A DNA stretch of 64,000 bases from Vibrio taketomensis (GCF_009938165.1 NZ_AP019649.1:1922001-1986000); one strand, 5' to 3'; positions 8,887 through 19,390 are shown, numbered from the stretch's first letter. The notes: generated from the letters alone by a model not told the origin. Program-made: numbers and translations.

Positions 8887-9130
8887 AATGCCTCTCTATG
8901 AGAATTAAATATATGAGAATAAAAAACGCTGTACCGATAAATTATAGACTTGGAAAAACACAGTGTCATGAGCAATCGTTCACTATTGACCGAGTTTTGA
9001 CTAAGTTTAAAAGCGACTTCAATATGCTTAGGGCAACATGAGATCTTCGGTGTAAGTTTTGTAACCGATTGATCTAAAATCAAAGTGAATTCTGTAGAAT
9101 AATCACATCTTAGTATTTGGATAGAATGTA

Positions 9131-9991
9131 ATGAGTAAACCATTAGAAGAGCTGCTGGATTTATTGCAGTTAGAAAAGCTTGAAGAAGGCCTATTTCGTG
9201 GTCAAAGTGAAAACCTTGGCCTACCACAAGTCTACGGTGGACAAGTGATCGGCCAAGCATTGTCTGCTGCGCGTTACACGGTTGATCCAGAGCGTACCGT
9301 CCACTCATTCCATAGTTATTTCCTCTACCCTGGCGATCCAGAAAAACCGATCATTTACGATGTAGAAAACTTGCGTGACGGCCGTAGTTTTAGCACTCGT
9401 CGTGTAAAAGCGATTCAAAATGGTCGCCCTATTTTCTATCTCACCGCGTCTTACCACGGTGATGCGCCAGGATTTGAGCACCAAAACAGTATGCCAACGA
9501 TTCCTGGGCCAGAAAACTATGCTTCTGAGTCAGAACTTGCATCTAAAATCGCACAATTCCTGCCAGAAAAAATCCAGAAAATCTTCTGTGGTGAAAAACC
9601 AATTGAGATGCGTCCGGTAACCGTGATCAACCCGCTCAAACCAGAAAAAGCGGAACCAAAGCAATATCTTTGGATCAAAGCTAATGGTGAAATGCCAGAT
9701 AACCAACTGATTCACCAATACATCCTTGCCTATGCGTCAGATTGGGGCTTCTTAACGACTGCTTTGCATCCACATGGTGTTTCTCTGTTTACGCCAAAAC
9801 TACAAGTCGCCACCATTGACCACTCCATTTGGTTCCATCGTCCATTCAAAATGGACGAATGGCTGCTTTATGTAATCGAAAGCCCAACAGCAAGTAACAC
9901 GCGAGGTCTCGTACGAGGTGAGATTTACAACCGCCAAGGTGATCTAGTCGCAACAGCAGTGCAAGAAGGCGTCATGCGCTTTACTGACTAA
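9131..9991 (+). CDS. tesB: Acyl-CoA thioesterase II
   Basis: The 286-residue product is a double hot-dog thioesterase that hydrolyses medium- and long-chain acyl-CoA. The first domain shows [14 protein letters not shown] and [13 protein letters not shown]. The second shows the catalytic elements of E. coli TesB: the aspartate in YASDWGFL, the threonine in [13 protein letters not shown], and the glutamine in [10 protein letters not shown] near the C-terminus. Length matches the family. The gene is single and is followed by a long hairpin at 9999-10038. A lack of signal peptide puts it in the cytosol. Confidence 0.95.
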   Translation: MSKPLEELLDLLQLEKLEEGLFRGQSENLGLPQVYGGQVIGQALSAARYTVDPERTVHSFHSYFLYPGDPEKPIIYDVENLRDGRSFSTRRVKAIQNGRPIFYLTASYHGDAPGFEHQNSMPTIPGPENYASESELASKIAQFLPEKIQKIFCGEKPIEMRPVTVINPLKPEKAEPKQYLWIKANGEMPDNQLIHQYILAYASDWGFLTTALHPHGVSLFTPKLQVATIDHSIWFHRPFKMDEWLLYVIESPTASNTRGLVRGEIYNRQGDLVATAVQEGVMRFTD

Positions 9992-10327
9992 ATAGAGTGA
10001 AGGGATGACAGGCAAACCAAGTACTGATTCATCCCTTCTCAATCAGCAGCATTATTACACACTACAAACCCCACCATTCTTTCTCCTGAGAAATGAAAAT
10101 ATAGAAAATGTTTCTACAAAACAGACCAATCACAGCAAACAAAGCAAACCATTTCTCCTCATTTATAGTTAAATTATTACTCTAATTAAACAACTTAAAA
10201 ATATCGGTTCTATTGCACTATTACTTATATTGCGGTGCATCCAGAACAAGAACCAAGCTTAGAAAAAGCAACGAGCTCTGAATAACAACTTCTAAGCTGA
10301 TTGACTAAAAATTCGAGGAGAACGTAT
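9992..10327. other. Long intergenic region with a 10-bp inverted repeat
   Basis: The first part contains a perfect 10-bp inverted repeat (9999-10008 and 10029-10038) with a 20-base spacer. It may act as a tesB terminator although no T run follows. The remainder is AT-rich and presumably holds the promoter of the PLP-enzyme gene. No coding frame was recognised. Confidence 0.5.
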
Positions 10328-11392
10328 ATGAGTCATCTACGCGAGTGGACCAATAACGCAGTACGAAAAATTGAAGCTGATTATCGACGTTCAGCCGATA
10401 CTCATCTAATCAAACTCGACTTACCTTGCATTAGTGGTATTGACCTATACCTAAAAGATGAGAGTACCCATCCGACTGGCTCACTCAAACATCGACTGGC
10501 TCGTTCATTGTTTCTCTATGCACTCAGCAATGGTTGGGTTGGTCCAAAAACGACGATTATCGAGTCATCCTCTGGCAGTACTGCTGTGTCTGAAGCGTAT
10601 TTTGCTCGATTACTTGGGTTGCCCTTTATTGCCGTTGTGCCCCAAAACACAGCTAAAAAGAAAATTGAGCAAATCGAATTTTACGGTGGTAAGGCACATT
10701 TTGTTGAACGATCTGACCAAATTTATGCAGAATCACGCCGTTTAGCCAAAGAGCTCGATGGACACTACATGGATCAATTTACTTATGCCGAGCGAGCAAC
10801 CGACTGGCGTGGTAACAATAATATTGCCGATTCAATTTTCAATCAGATGACGCTCGAGGCGCACCCTATTCCTAAATGGATTGTGATGAGCCCAGGCACA
10901 GGCGGTACCTCTGCAACCATTGGCCGATTTCTCCGTTATCAACAACACCCAACCAAGTTATGTGTGGTTGACCCTGACAATTCTGTATTCTTTGATTATT
11001 ACCATAGTGGTAATACCGAACTCACTTCCGCAGTTGGTAGTAAAATAGAAGGGATTGGGCGTCCGCGCGTTGAGCCAAGTTTTATCGCCGGTGTCGTCGA
11101 TGAAATGCGTAAAATTCCCGATGCGGCTTCGGTTGCAACGGCACATTGGCTTGAACAAAAGCTCGGTAGAAAGGTTGGTGCATCAACAGGGACAAACGTG
11201 TTTGGCGCTCTACAACTCGCCTGTGAAATGAAGAGAAAAGGCGAAATTGGCTCAATCGTTACCCTACTTTGCGACAGTGGTGAACGCTACTTAGATACTT
11301 ATTACAACCCTGATTGGGTAACGAATCATATTGGCGATCTCACACCCTATCAAACAAAACTGAGTGAGTTTGAAACATTAGGCTGCTTGTAA
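10328..11392 (+). CDS. PLP-dependent cysteine synthase/cystathionine beta-synthase family enzyme
   Basis: The 354-residue protein belongs to fold-type II PLP enzymes. The PLP-binding lysine is Lys54 in TGSLKHR, with [11 protein letters not shown] (about 80-90) as substrate loop and [14 protein letters not shown] as the phosphate-binding glycine loop. The long insert with [12 protein letters not shown] and the C-terminal [12 protein letters not shown] are shared with the Cds1-like L-cysteine desulfhydrase group, so cysteine breakdown is as likely as synthesis. Neighbours give no sulfur context. ATG 10328 is preferred because GAGGAG lies 9-14 bases upstream; an in-frame TTG at 10301 would place the Shine-Dalgarno inside the gene. 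Confidence 0.85.
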   Translation: MSHLREWTNNAVRKIEADYRRSADTHLIKLDLPCISGIDLYLKDESTHPTGSLKHRLARSLFLYALSNGWVGPKTTIIESSSGSTAVSEAYFARLLGLPFIAVVPQNTAKKKIEQIEFYGGKAHFVERSDQIYAESRRLAKELDGHYMDQFTYAERATDWRGNNNIADSIFNQMTLEAHPIPKWIVMSPGTGGTSATIGRFLRYQQHPTKLCVVDPDNSVFFDYYHSGNTELTSAVGSKIEGIGRPRVEPSFIAGVVDEMRKIPDAASVATAHWLEQKLGRKVGASTGTNVFGALQLACEMKRKGEIGSIVTLLCDSGERYLDTYYNPDWVTNHIGDLTPYQTKLSEFETLGCL

Positions 11393-11399
11393 AACTGAA

Positions 11400-11423
11400 A
11401 ATGGGCATCACTTGATGCCCATT
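11400..11423. terminator. Bidirectional terminator
   Basis: A perfect 11-bp inverted repeat (11400-11410 and 11413-11423) with A and T flanks lies between two convergent genes. Confidence 0.8.
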
Positions 11424-11444
11424 TCTTTAATCTGCTTTCGTCAC

Positions 11445-11762
11445 TTACTTCTTCTGACGAGCTTCAAATGCAGCTAGTTGTTCAGCGGTCGCTTCTGGCT
11501 GATGGTTTTGCTTCCACTCATCATACGTCATGCCATAAACTCGCTCGCGAGCATCATCAATATCTAACGCTAAACCTTGGTTTTCCGCTTCTGCTTTATA
11601 CCATTTGCTAAAGCAATTGCGACAAAAGCCCGCCAAAATCATCAGATCAATATTTTGTACGTCTTTATTTTCATCAAGGTGTGAAAGCAGTTTACGAAAG
11701 ACTGCCGCGTCCAACTGATCTTGCTGTTGTTGTGATAACTGTTTGTACTTAAATTGAGCCAT
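11445..11762 (-). CDS. DUF1244 family protein
   Basis: This small acidic cytosolic protein (105 residues) has the DUF1244 core: AAVFRKLLSHLDENKDVQNI, LAGFCRNCFSKWY, and YGMTYDEWKQNH. The paired cysteines in FCRNCF could bind a metal or act in redox chemistry, but no function is established that I can name. It stands alone between a bidirectional terminator and the Tim44-like gene's terminator. Confidence in the family is high; confidence in function is nil. Confidence 0.85.
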   Translation of the reverse strand: MAQFKYKQLSQQQQDQLDAAVFRKLLSHLDENKDVQNIDLMILAGFCRNCFSKWYKAEAENQGLALDIDDARERVYGMTYDEWKQNHQPEATAEQLAAFEARQKK

Positions 11763-11825
11763 CTTACTTTCCTTTATTTGTTGTTATCAATTTCCTTTCC
11801 GATTATACACTCAGTGTGTAAAGAA

Positions 11826-11856
11826 TAAAAAAACGCCCGAGAGTGACCCGGGCGTT
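11826..11856 (-). terminator. Terminator of the Tim44-like gene
   Basis: An 8-bp GC-rich stem (11832-11839 with 11849-11856) is followed on the minus strand by seven T residues. Confidence 0.85.
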
Positions 11857-11881
11857 CTATCTATTCATTTGCTATCGAGGC

Positions 11882-12757
11882 TTAGCCTTGAATACCAACA
11901 ATCAACCATGGTGCGTTTGCTACCGTTAGGTCACGTTCTAGGTGCCAGATATCTTCAATGTTCTCTTCAATACCTTCCACAGCATCGCGGTAACGGCCAC
12001 TGAACTGTAGGCTCAACTGCGCTTTTTGCGCGTCGTAATCAGCACGAACGATTTCAGCGTCAACATACATCACGTCAGTATGTTGTTCACCATCAAGCTT
12101 AGCACGCTCTTCTTTAAGATCCGCGTACAAACTTGGTGATACGTATTCTTCAATCGTTTCCAATTGGTTGTGGTTCCACGCGCCTTGTAAAATACGGTAG
12201 TGCTCACGAGCGCCGTTAACAAATGCTGCTTGGTCAAAACCAGGAGGGAAATTATGTGGTACGTCGGTTTGCGCGCCGAAACCACCAAAGCCACCTTGGT
12301 TTACGTTTTGTGGTTGCTCAAAGTTTTGAACATTAGGCTGTTCAAATTTAGGTGTAGAACCGCTGTAAGCGTGTTGTTGACGCTGCTGATTCATACTACC
12401 CTGCTTAGCGCCAAGCATGCCACGCATCAGTTTAAAGATCACAAATGCAATCAGACCCATGATCAAGATATCCATAAACTGGATACCTTCAAATGCACCG
12501 CCAAAGAAGGCTGCAAGTAAACCACCAGCCAACAAGCCACCTAAAATACCACCCATCAAGCCTTTCTTGCTTGAAGACTGTTTAGTCGTTTGCTCTTTGC
12601 CAATGGTGTTCGTGTTTTGTTGTTGCTGCTTTGGTGCTGGCGCGGTCTTAAAGCTCTTACCAAAAGACTTACCACCACCGAACTTTTTAGCTTCAGCTAC
12701 GGGCGTAATAGCCACTGAGACCATCAGCAACGCCACGAGAGAAAAAAGTCGTTTCAT
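11882..12757 (-). CDS. Tim44-like domain protein, secreted/membrane anchored
   Basis: The 291-residue protein starts with a signal peptide or anchor (1-23, ending AEA). It continues with a low-complexity Lys/Gly/Gln-rich stretch (24-60) and a glycine-rich hydrophobic hairpin (about 68-112: GGILGGLLAGGLLAAFFGG then MDILIMGLIAFVIFKLM). It ends in a Tim44-like domain (about 170-291) with YRILQGAWNHNQLETIEEYV and DIWHLERDL. Bacterial members are envelope proteins whose role is not settled; the domain resembles the mitochondrial import factor's lipid-binding part. It is monocistronic and diverges from the TetR gene. Confidence 0.85.
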   Translation of the reverse strand: MKRLFSLVALLMVSVAITPVAEAKKFGGGKSFGKSFKTAPAPKQQQQNTNTIGKEQTTKQSSSKKGLMGGILGGLLAGGLLAAFFGGAFEGIQFMDILIMGLIAFVIFKLMRGMLGAKQGSMNQQRQQHAYSGSTPKFEQPNVQNFEQPQNVNQGGFGGFGAQTDVPHNFPPGFDQAAFVNGAREHYRILQGAWNHNQLETIEEYVSPSLYADLKEERAKLDGEQHTDVMYVDAEIVRADYDAQKAQLSLQFSGRYRDAVEGIEENIEDIWHLERDLTVANAPWLIVGIQG

Positions 12758-12965
12758 GTGTTTCCTTTAGGGTACCGGACTGAGTATTTTACCCACTCGC
12801 ATTAGTATTATTAGGATCTTAATCTTAGCTTGATAGGCCCAATAAAGATAGATTCGACAGCTGATTACATGTATCAGAATATTGCAAATTTGCGAGGGTG
12901 TTTAGTTGACGCTCAATTAAGCACCCAATAAAATATTGAACAACGTTCATTTTTAACTTTTCACT

Positions 12966-13556
12966 ATGGCTCGTCGAAACGATCACACTCGAGAACAACT
13001 CGTCATCATGACGCTAAACGCGGTTAAGGAATTCCTCAACCATAGTTCCTACCACGAGCTAAGTTTGCGCAAAATCGCACAAATGATTGGTTATGTTCCA
13101 AGCACTCTAGTCAACGTATTTGGCAACTATAATCTATTGCTGTTACATGCTGTCGCGCAAACCACAGATGAACTAGCGTTAGAAGCCAAAGAAAAAATCA
13201 CCCAAAGCCAAGATTACACCCAAGCGCTGTACGAACTTGCTTATTGTTATCATGATTTTGCTAAGCGTCATCCACACCGCTGGCAACTAGTGTTTGAACA
13301 CAATATGAACGGTGAGCCACTTCCTGAATGGCAAGATTCGCGCATCAACAACATGACGGGTATGCTTGAGGATCTGCTGAAACAGTTAGCACCTTCACGC
13401 AGTGAACAAGAAGTCGTGCAAGCTAGTCGCGTATTATGGGCAGGTGTACACGGTATTACGTTATTGAGCGTTGACGATAAATTTTTTGCCGCAGAGCCGA
13501 TTGATGGTAAAGAGCTCATTGAGAATCTACTGTCTAACTACTTAAAGAACTGGTAA
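12966..13556 (+). CDS. TetR-family transcriptional regulator
   Basis: The 196-residue protein has an N-terminal helix-turn-helix (about 10-60, LSLRKIAQMIGYVPSTLVNVFGNY interrupted by the turn at GY). A larger ligand domain carries the WAGVHGI motif near residue 160 that marks the WHG-type TetR C-terminus. It would act as a ligand-released repressor. The transporter-acyltransferase gene begins only 15 bases after its stop on the same strand, so the two are likely one transcript, and the regulator may control that gene. It diverges from the Tim44-like gene across 208 bp that would hold the operator. Confidence 0.85.
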   Translation: MARRNDHTREQLVIMTLNAVKEFLNHSSYHELSLRKIAQMIGYVPSTLVNVFGNYNLLLLHAVAQTTDELALEAKEKITQSQDYTQALYELAYCYHDFAKRHPHRWQLVFEHNMNGEPLPEWQDSRINNMTGMLEDLLKQLAPSRSEQEVVQASRVLWAGVHGITLLSVDDKFFAAEPIDGKELIENLLSNYLKNW

Positions 13557-13571
13557 AGCAAAGGAAAGCGA

Positions 13572-15444
13572 ATGCCCCATAACCATCAAGCGTCATTGTT
13601 GCGTCAGCGACGCTTTCTGCCATATTTTGTCACGCAGTTCTTTGGGGCATTTAACGACAACATCTTTAAAAATGTTTTGTTGCTGTTTGTTGCCTTTGCT
13701 GGCGCGGGTAGTCTTCCTATCTCGAGCAACCTGTTTATCAACCTCGCCGCTGGCTTATTTATTCTGCCGTTTTTCTTGTTCTCTGCGTCTGCAGGGGTGC
13801 TCGCCGATAAATACGAAAAATCTTGGTTTATCCGCAGGGTAAAACTGGCCGAAATTGCCATCATGACGTTAGGGGCTATTGGGTTTATCACCCAAAGCTA
13901 TTTGATTCTTCTGTTATTGCTATTTTAATGGGGACCCAATCGGCGTTTTTGGCCCGGTAAAATACGCCCTACTCCCGCAACAGCTCAAATCAAATGAACT
14001 GGTTCCGGGCAATGCTTTGGTTGAAACAGGCACCTTTCTCGCCATTCTAATAGGGACTCTGGGCGCCGGCGTGATCGCCTCCGCTGAAAATGCAAACTAC
14101 GTCGCTGCAGCGTGCGTGGTGATATTCGCCCTGTTTGGTTATCTTGCGAGCCGTTATATTCCCGAGGCTCCTGCCTCAGCACCCAATCTGAGCTTTCGTT
14201 GGCAGCCGATTAAACATACTAAACGCACCCTCGCGATTGCCAAATCTGACCGCGTGGTTTTCCAATCGATCATGGCCATCAGTTGGTTTTGGTTCCTTGG
14301 TGCAACCTATCTTACTCAATTTCCTAACTTTACGAAGGTGCACCTAAACGGCAATGAAAGTGCGGTGTCGTTTTTGCTCGCACTATTTTCTGTTGGCATT
14401 GCGATCGGTTCGCTAACCTGTGACAAGCTCTCCAATCATCGCATTGAAGTCGGTATCGTGCCTTTAGGCAGTTTTGGCATCACCCTTTTTGGTTGGTTAA
14501 TGGCAAGTTCAATACCCAATGATTTGCCTCAGTTTGCCAGCTTTAGCCAATTCATCAGTCACCAAGAACTTTGGCCAGTGTTTGCTTATTTGCTAATGCT
14601 TGGCGCTTCCGGCGGCGTATTTATTGTTCCACTGTATGCGTTGATGCAACAGAGAGCCAAAGAGACCGAGCGAGCTCAAGTGGTCGCGGCCCTTAATATC
14701 TACAACTCAATGTTTATGGTTGGCAGCGCAATTTTAGGTATTGTGTGCTTAACCCTGCTAGAACTCTCCATTTTGCAGTTGTTCTTGTTGCTGGCCACAC
14801 TGAATTTTTTAGTGGCATGCTATCTATTTTTCCAAGTACCAATCTTTGTGGTCCGCTTTTTGGTGTGGGTAATCACTCACACTATCTACCGCGTCAAACA
14901 TAAGAATCTACACCATCTGCCAAGCCAAGGAGGCACGCTGATCGTCTGCAACCATGTTAGTTATATGGATGCCCTACTGCTCAGTGCTGTTTGCCCGAGA
15001 CTGATTCGTTTTGTGATGGAAGAAGACTACGCCAACTTACCGCCGCTCAAACGTTTTCTACATCGCGCTGGGGTGATTCCTATTTCCGCCACACGCAAAG
15101 GCAGCATTCGCCAAGCCTTTAATGAAGTAGAAAAAGCACTCAGCGAAGGTCATTTGGTGTGTATTTTCCCTGAAGGCCGCTTAACCCATGACGGTGAAAT
15201 GAACGAATTTATGCGTGGTATGGACATTATTCTGCGCCGCAGCCCAGTTCCAGTGATTCCGATGGCACTAAAAGGGATGTGGGGCAGCTACTTTAGCCGC
15301 TACAAAGGCCGCGCATTTAAAGGGCTACCGACTCGATTCTGGGCGAAATTAGAAATAGAAGCTGGCGATCCTGTGCAACCAGACCAAGCCACAACTCAAT
15401 TGATGTGGCAAAAAGTCGCTGAGCTACGTGGTGATTGGCGCTAA
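13572..15444 (+). pseudogene. LplT-like MFS transporter fused to PlsC-type acyltransferase, broken by two frameshifts
   Basis: The N-terminal 118 residues (13572-13928) and the 475 residues from about 13950-15444 are halves of one protein. An MFS module of about 400 residues (FVTQFFGAFNDNIFKNVLLL) is followed by a 1-acylglycerol-phosphate acyltransferase with HVSYMD (HX4D motif) and FPEGRLTHDG. The join passes through MGTQSAF and GPVKYALLPQQL in successive frames. One T is missing from the T run at 13923-13926 and another from 13946-13950. Adding both gives a 624-residue protein. The intact protein would flip lysophospholipid inward and re-acylate it. Either this copy is inactive or the two gaps are homopolymer base-calling errors, which I consider at least as likely. 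Confidence 0.85.
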
Positions 15445-15599
15445 TCAATCACAGCACCGATAAGTCACTGTTTGGTTGTTCAGTTTTTCTTAACATCTGT
15501 TCAAAACAATCAGACTTACTAATCGAATGCGGTTAATTAGAATAACGTTCCCTATGCCTACTTACTTTTTGAGTAGGCACATTATACGAGTACCTTTTA

Positions 15600-16523
15600 A
15601 TGAACCTTTTTCCTCGTGCTATCCCATTCTTTGTGGCGCTAATTGCTTGTTTAACACCTTGGGTATCCTCGCCAACCGCATTAGTGATCGGCTTTTTGCT
15701 CGCATCTTTAGGACTGGTACCAACCCAGTTTAATCTGACTAAAATTACTAAAAAACTGCTCGCCTATTCGATTGTTGGGCTTGGCTTTGGTATTCATTTC
15801 CAAGAGGCACTGGCCGTAACCAGTAACGGTATTGGCATCATTATTACCACGATTATCGGCACCTTGGTGATCGGTTGGGGTTTAACTAAAGTCTTTAAGC
15901 TCGAGCAAAAACTCGGCTATTTGATTTCTGCGGGCACGGCGATATGCGGAGGCAGCGCAATTGCAGCAGTAGCACCAGCGATCAAAGCCAAAGACGAAGA
16001 TATTGGTTTGGCACTGGCCACCGTTTTTGTACTTAACTCACTGGCGTTGTTTATTTTCCCTGTTATTGGCCATGCCCTTTCATTAGATCAACATACCTTT
16101 GGTACATGGGCAGCAATTGCCATTCATGATACTTCATCTGTTGTTGGTGCAGCGTCGGCATACGGTGAGGAAGCACTAACTACTGCAACCACTCTTAAGC
16201 TTGCTCGCGCTCTGTGGATCATTCCAGTGGCCTTTATCAGTGCGTTTATTTTCCGTAATGACTCTAAGAAAGTGACCATTCCTTACTTCATCATTTTCTA
16301 TTGTGTGGCCATTGGCGTGAGCGATTTACTACCACAATTTGAAGCGGTTTACAGCTCGATTTTCGCCTTGGCAAAACGCTGTTTGGTGGTGTGTCTATTC
16401 TTGATTGGTTGTGGTATTTCAATTGAAAAACTCAAAGCAGCAGGCGCAAAACCTATGCTGTTTGGTATTAGCCTATGGGTATTGATTTCCACCAGTTCAT
16501 TGGCGTGGCTGACGTTAGGCTGA
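15600..16523 (+). CDS. YeiH-family (UPF0324) putative sulfate exporter
   Basis: The 307-residue integral membrane protein has about nine to ten helices and the family's hallmark glycine-rich segments: [28 protein letters not shown], and [15 protein letters not shown]. These match the YeiH/UPF0324 family, annotated as putative sulfate exporters on limited evidence. It is preceded by a short inverted repeat (TGCCTAC at 15555 pairing with GTAGGCA near 15574) just upstream of the start, a possible regulatory hairpin. No partner gene is adjacent. The ATG at 15600 gives normal family length. Confidence 0.85.
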   Translation: MNLFPRAIPFFVALIACLTPWVSSPTALVIGFLLASLGLVPTQFNLTKITKKLLAYSIVGLGFGIHFQEALAVTSNGIGIIITTIIGTLVIGWGLTKVFKLEQKLGYLISAGTAICGGSAIAAVAPAIKAKDEDIGLALATVFVLNSLALFIFPVIGHALSLDQHTFGTWAAIAIHDTSSVVGAASAYGEEALTTATTLKLARALWIIPVAFISAFIFRNDSKKVTIPYFIIFYCVAIGVSDLLPQFEAVYSSIFALAKRCLVVCLFLIGCGISIEKLKAAGAKPMLFGISLWVLISTSSLAWLTLG

Positions 16524-16583
16524 TAAGAGTTGAGAGTCGATATTGTAGAATTTAAGCGTTGAGAACTTAACCATTGAGGCAGA

Positions 16584-16760
16584 TTAGAGATCTTCTGCCT
16601 CAATCACAACTTTACTATTGCGTTTTTGCTTGCGGTACATCACGACTAAACTCAGCACGCTAACAAAAGCAAACAACTCAGCTAACGCACGATACAAGCC
16701 TTGAGTTTGAGTAGCGATAACTATCCACAGTACTGTCACTAACACCAATATCCACTTCAT
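16584..16760 (-). CDS. Small membrane protein, unknown
   Basis: From ATG 16760 the frame gives 58 residues: a hydrophobic helix (MKWILVLVTVLWIVIA), a short loop TQTQGLYRA, a second helix (LAELFAFVSVLSLVVMY), and a basic then acidic tail (RKQKRNSK, EAEDL). This two-helix hairpin with cytosolic ends is a plausible real small inner-membrane protein. The Shine-Dalgarno is weak. A longer frame from TTG 16784 is less likely. It is located downstream of menE on the minus strand, separated by 78 bp. No family name can be given. Confidence 0.5.
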   Translation of the reverse strand: MKWILVLVTVLWIVIATQTQGLYRALAELFAFVSVLSLVVMYRKQKRNSKVVIEAEDL

Positions 16761-16838
16761 TTCAATATATCCATATAACCTCAAACACGGTTTTATTATG
16801 AGTGAGTGTTATATGGATGGAAATTCAGTTTCGCTCTA

Positions 16839-18251
16839 TCAAATAACTGTATAGTTGGAGTGTGCCGTTACCCATTGTTTTAACTCGCGACGCGAGATTT
16901 TGATCCCACCGGAAAGCAGCTCTGCTGGCATCTCTAAATAGTCATCAGGATTTTTAAAGCGCTCTAAGCGGGGATCTAACCATGCGGGTAAATCCAGTGA
17001 TTCGATCGGCTGTTCACTGACAACAAACGCAATCGGTCGAGCACCATACTGAGCGTTTTCTACAGCAATCACCATCGATTGCTGCACCTCGGGATGCGCA
17101 TTGATTGCTTGTTCAATCTCTTCACAGTGAATATTTTCACCGCCCGAGATAAACAAATTATCAGCACGTCCTTGAATCACGAGCTCGCCATTATCTAGCC
17201 AGTAACCGAGATCTTTGGTAGCAAACCAACCTTGCTCATCAAGGAGTGGCGTCAGGTCGCCTTGAGTGTAATAACCGCTAGCCAGTGTCTCACCACCGAC
17301 ATAAATGTGACCATCACGCACCTCAAGAGCGCGATTAGCCAACACTTTACCTGCGCTATACTCGCCATCAATTTGCTTCGCAGTCACCGTTGAAGCGGCT
17401 TCCGTCATACCATAACCCAGCCAGGTTTCTATACCGCGTTGTGCGGCTTGCTGACTTAACGACAGGGCAACATGACTGCCACCCAGTAACACATGGCTGA
17501 GACTCAAAGCTTGCGGGCTGGCAAGTAAACGGCTCAGTTGTGTCGCCACCAGCGATGCGTGAGTAACCCCTGCGATATCTTGCAGTAAATCCCCGCCACC
17601 GACTTTAAGCTGCGCTCCGACACTAAGCCAACGGTAGATAATCGCTAAACCTGACACATGGTACATAGGCAAGCTGAGTAGCCATGTATCTTGCTGAGTA
17701 AATGCAAAACCTTGCAACAGGCCATTGGCCGATGCCAAATGCTGCTGGTTGGTATGCGCCACCGCTTTGGGTAAGCCAGTAGATCCCGACGTGAAAATGA
17801 TAGAGGCGAGTTGCTCAGACTGATAAACGCTAACCTCAAATTCCGATGGAGATGGCAAACTCTCAAATTTGAGCGGCACTACGCCATTTGGGATATGGTT
17901 TAAATCGAGCGATTCAGCACTCCAACACCATACCGTGTCCTCGTTGCGATAAAGTGTCGCTAGCTTGTGCTCTAAACTTTGTTGAGGTTGTGGCATTGTG
18001 ATGGCACAAATTGCCCCTAGCTCAAGACAGGCGAGATAAATCAACACCAATTCAGCGCTGTTTTTGCCCACGCAAGTCACCACTTCTTGCGTTTTCACTC
18101 CTTGTTGCTGCATGGCATAGGCATATCTTTGAACCTCACGTTCAAGCTCATACCATGTATAGCGCTTGTTGTGCGTCTGCAATGCGAAACAATCTGGGCT
18201 CATTTGAGCCCAGTGTTTTAGAGGTGATTGATGCACCGACGATAAAGCCAT
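16839..18251 (-). CDS. menE: o-Succinylbenzoate-CoA ligase
   Basis: The 470-residue enzyme is an ANL-superfamily ligase that joins o-succinylbenzoate to CoA using ATP. The AMP-binding loop IIFTSGSTGLPKAVAHT is intact, as are LGYGMTEAAST and the hinge region with the conserved aspartate in TKDLGYW. The C-terminal catalytic lysine region reads GGIKISRRELKQW. ATG 18251 overlaps the menC stop as TAATG, indicating translational coupling. A longer frame to 18314 only overlaps menC and is rejected as the start. It is the last gene of the menaquinone operon. Confidence 0.95.
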   Translation of the reverse strand: MALSSVHQSPLKHWAQMSPDCFALQTHNKRYTWYELEREVQRYAYAMQQQGVKTQEVVTCVGKNSAELVLIYLACLELGAICAITMPQPQQSLEHKLATLYRNEDTVWCWSAESLDLNHIPNGVVPLKFESLPSPSEFEVSVYQSEQLASIIFTSGSTGLPKAVAHTNQQHLASANGLLQGFAFTQQDTWLLSLPMYHVSGLAIIYRWLSVGAQLKVGGGDLLQDIAGVTHASLVATQLSRLLASPQALSLSHVLLGGSHVALSLSQQAAQRGIETWLGYGMTEAASTVTAKQIDGEYSAGKVLANRALEVRDGHIYVGGETLASGYYTQGDLTPLLDEQGWFATKDLGYWLDNGELVIQGRADNLFISGGENIHCEEIEQAINAHPEVQQSMVIAVENAQYGARPIAFVVSEQPIESLDLPAWLDPRLERFKNPDDYLEMPAELLSGGIKISRRELKQWVTAHSNYTVI

Positions 18252-19237
18252 TACGCTTGCCAAATCAGCGCTTGATCGGACAATCTGCTCAGCGGCAAAT
18301 CGACATCTGGCCAAGGCGTTTCTAGTTGTTTGGCGAACAAACCAATGGTGTCTAACCCTGGCACTTCGTCAGGCAGTTGCCATTTGGCAAAGCGAGCTAA
18401 TTGCGTCAAACCTAAACTCGATTCAATGCTTGAGCTAATCACGGCTTTAATGCCCAACGCTTTAGCGCGAGTGATCAAATCAATACACAGTTGCACCGAA
18501 CCAATCAGTGTTGGCTTGATAATAATGGTTTTCACACCATTGAAGTCATCAAGCTGAAAATCCGGTTTGCGTACTGCATGTTGTAGCGTCTCATCCCACG
18601 CAATGGCAATACCCGTACCAATCGCAAATGAGAAACTGTCGCCCGGAAGTTGGCAAGGTTCTTCGATAAATTCAATACGCTGACGGAATGACGGCGTAAT
18701 GTAGCTAGCAAATTTCAGCGCTTTTTCTTTAGTCCATGCTCGGTTTGCATCTAAACGTAGATTCAAATCTGGAATGGATTCCAAAAACAAGTTAGCAACC
18801 ATGCCATCGCGAATCGGCTCGTACAGACCCACTTTAATTTTGGCTACTTTCTTACCTTCCATTGCCATCAGTTTTGGTAGCAATTCATCTGGGTCACCAC
18901 TGCACAAAGGTGCTGAGCGGTAAATACCCTGAATAGGTAAGCCATCTTCCATTTCAAGCAGTGCCATCGATAAGCCAAATGCGACTGATGGACACAATTC
19001 TGAATAATCAATCTCAGCGCCGCGTTGCCACATAGCGAGTTGTTCGATCAATTGGGTGTATGCCTCATCCAACGTTTCGGTACTGAAACCCGGTAATGGT
19101 GCAATCTCACCGCGACCTAAACGACCATCTTCACCAAGCTCGACGACAAACCCTTCACGTTCTTTTAAGCGGTTATCGCGCAGGATCACGCCACTGTCCA
19201 TCGGTAAGGCGTAGCGATACAGTTTGGCAGTTCTCAT
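18251..19237 (-). CDS. menC: o-Succinylbenzoate synthase
   Basis: The 328-residue enolase-superfamily enzyme dehydrates SHCHC to o-succinylbenzoate. It shows the catalytic and metal-binding set in order: the lysine pair in VAKIKVGLYE, aspartate in LRLDANRAW, glutamate in FIEEPC, aspartate in IAWDETL, and lysine in IIIKPTLIGS. ATG 19237 begins MRTAKLYRY. It lies 171 bp after menB, a gap that contains an unusual imperfect inverted repeat, and is coupled to menE by a TAATG overlap. Confidence 0.95.
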   Translation of the reverse strand: MRTAKLYRYALPMDSGVILRDNRLKEREGFVVELGEDGRLGRGEIAPLPGFSTETLDEAYTQLIEQLAMWQRGAEIDYSELCPSVAFGLSMALLEMEDGLPIQGIYRSAPLCSGDPDELLPKLMAMEGKKVAKIKVGLYEPIRDGMVANLFLESIPDLNLRLDANRAWTKEKALKFASYITPSFRQRIEFIEEPCQLPGDSFSFAIGTGIAIAWDETLQHAVRKPDFQLDDFNGVKTIIIKPTLIGSVQLCIDLITRAKALGIKAVISSSIESSLGLTQLARFAKWQLPDEVPGLDTIGLFAKQLETPWPDVDLPLSRLSDQALIWQA

Positions 19238-19308
19238 ACCAATCTTTCCCTTGTTCTCTTTTTTATTGTTATAACTTGCTGATGCAACATTGAAGTAGCA
19301 CTTAATAA

Positions 19309-19390
19309 GTCAGAGTCATTGTCGCTAGAAGAAGACGTGCAATTTACCAGCGTAAATGAGCATCTTCGACAACGCTAGAATGGCTCTGAC
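19309..19390. repeat. Imperfect inverted repeat in the menB-menC gap
   Basis: Outer arms 19309-19320 and 19379-19390 match over 12 bases with one mismatch. Inner arms TTGTCG (19319-19324) and CGACAA (19367-19372) also pair, and GAAGA near 19329 pairs with TCTTC near 19362. A structured RNA or a small palindromic repeat element is possible. Confidence 0.5.

Noticed and set aside
8883-9308. 141-residue minus-strand frame opposite the start of tesB
   Set aside because: It is antisense to a firmly identified gene and has no recognisable domain or ribosome site.
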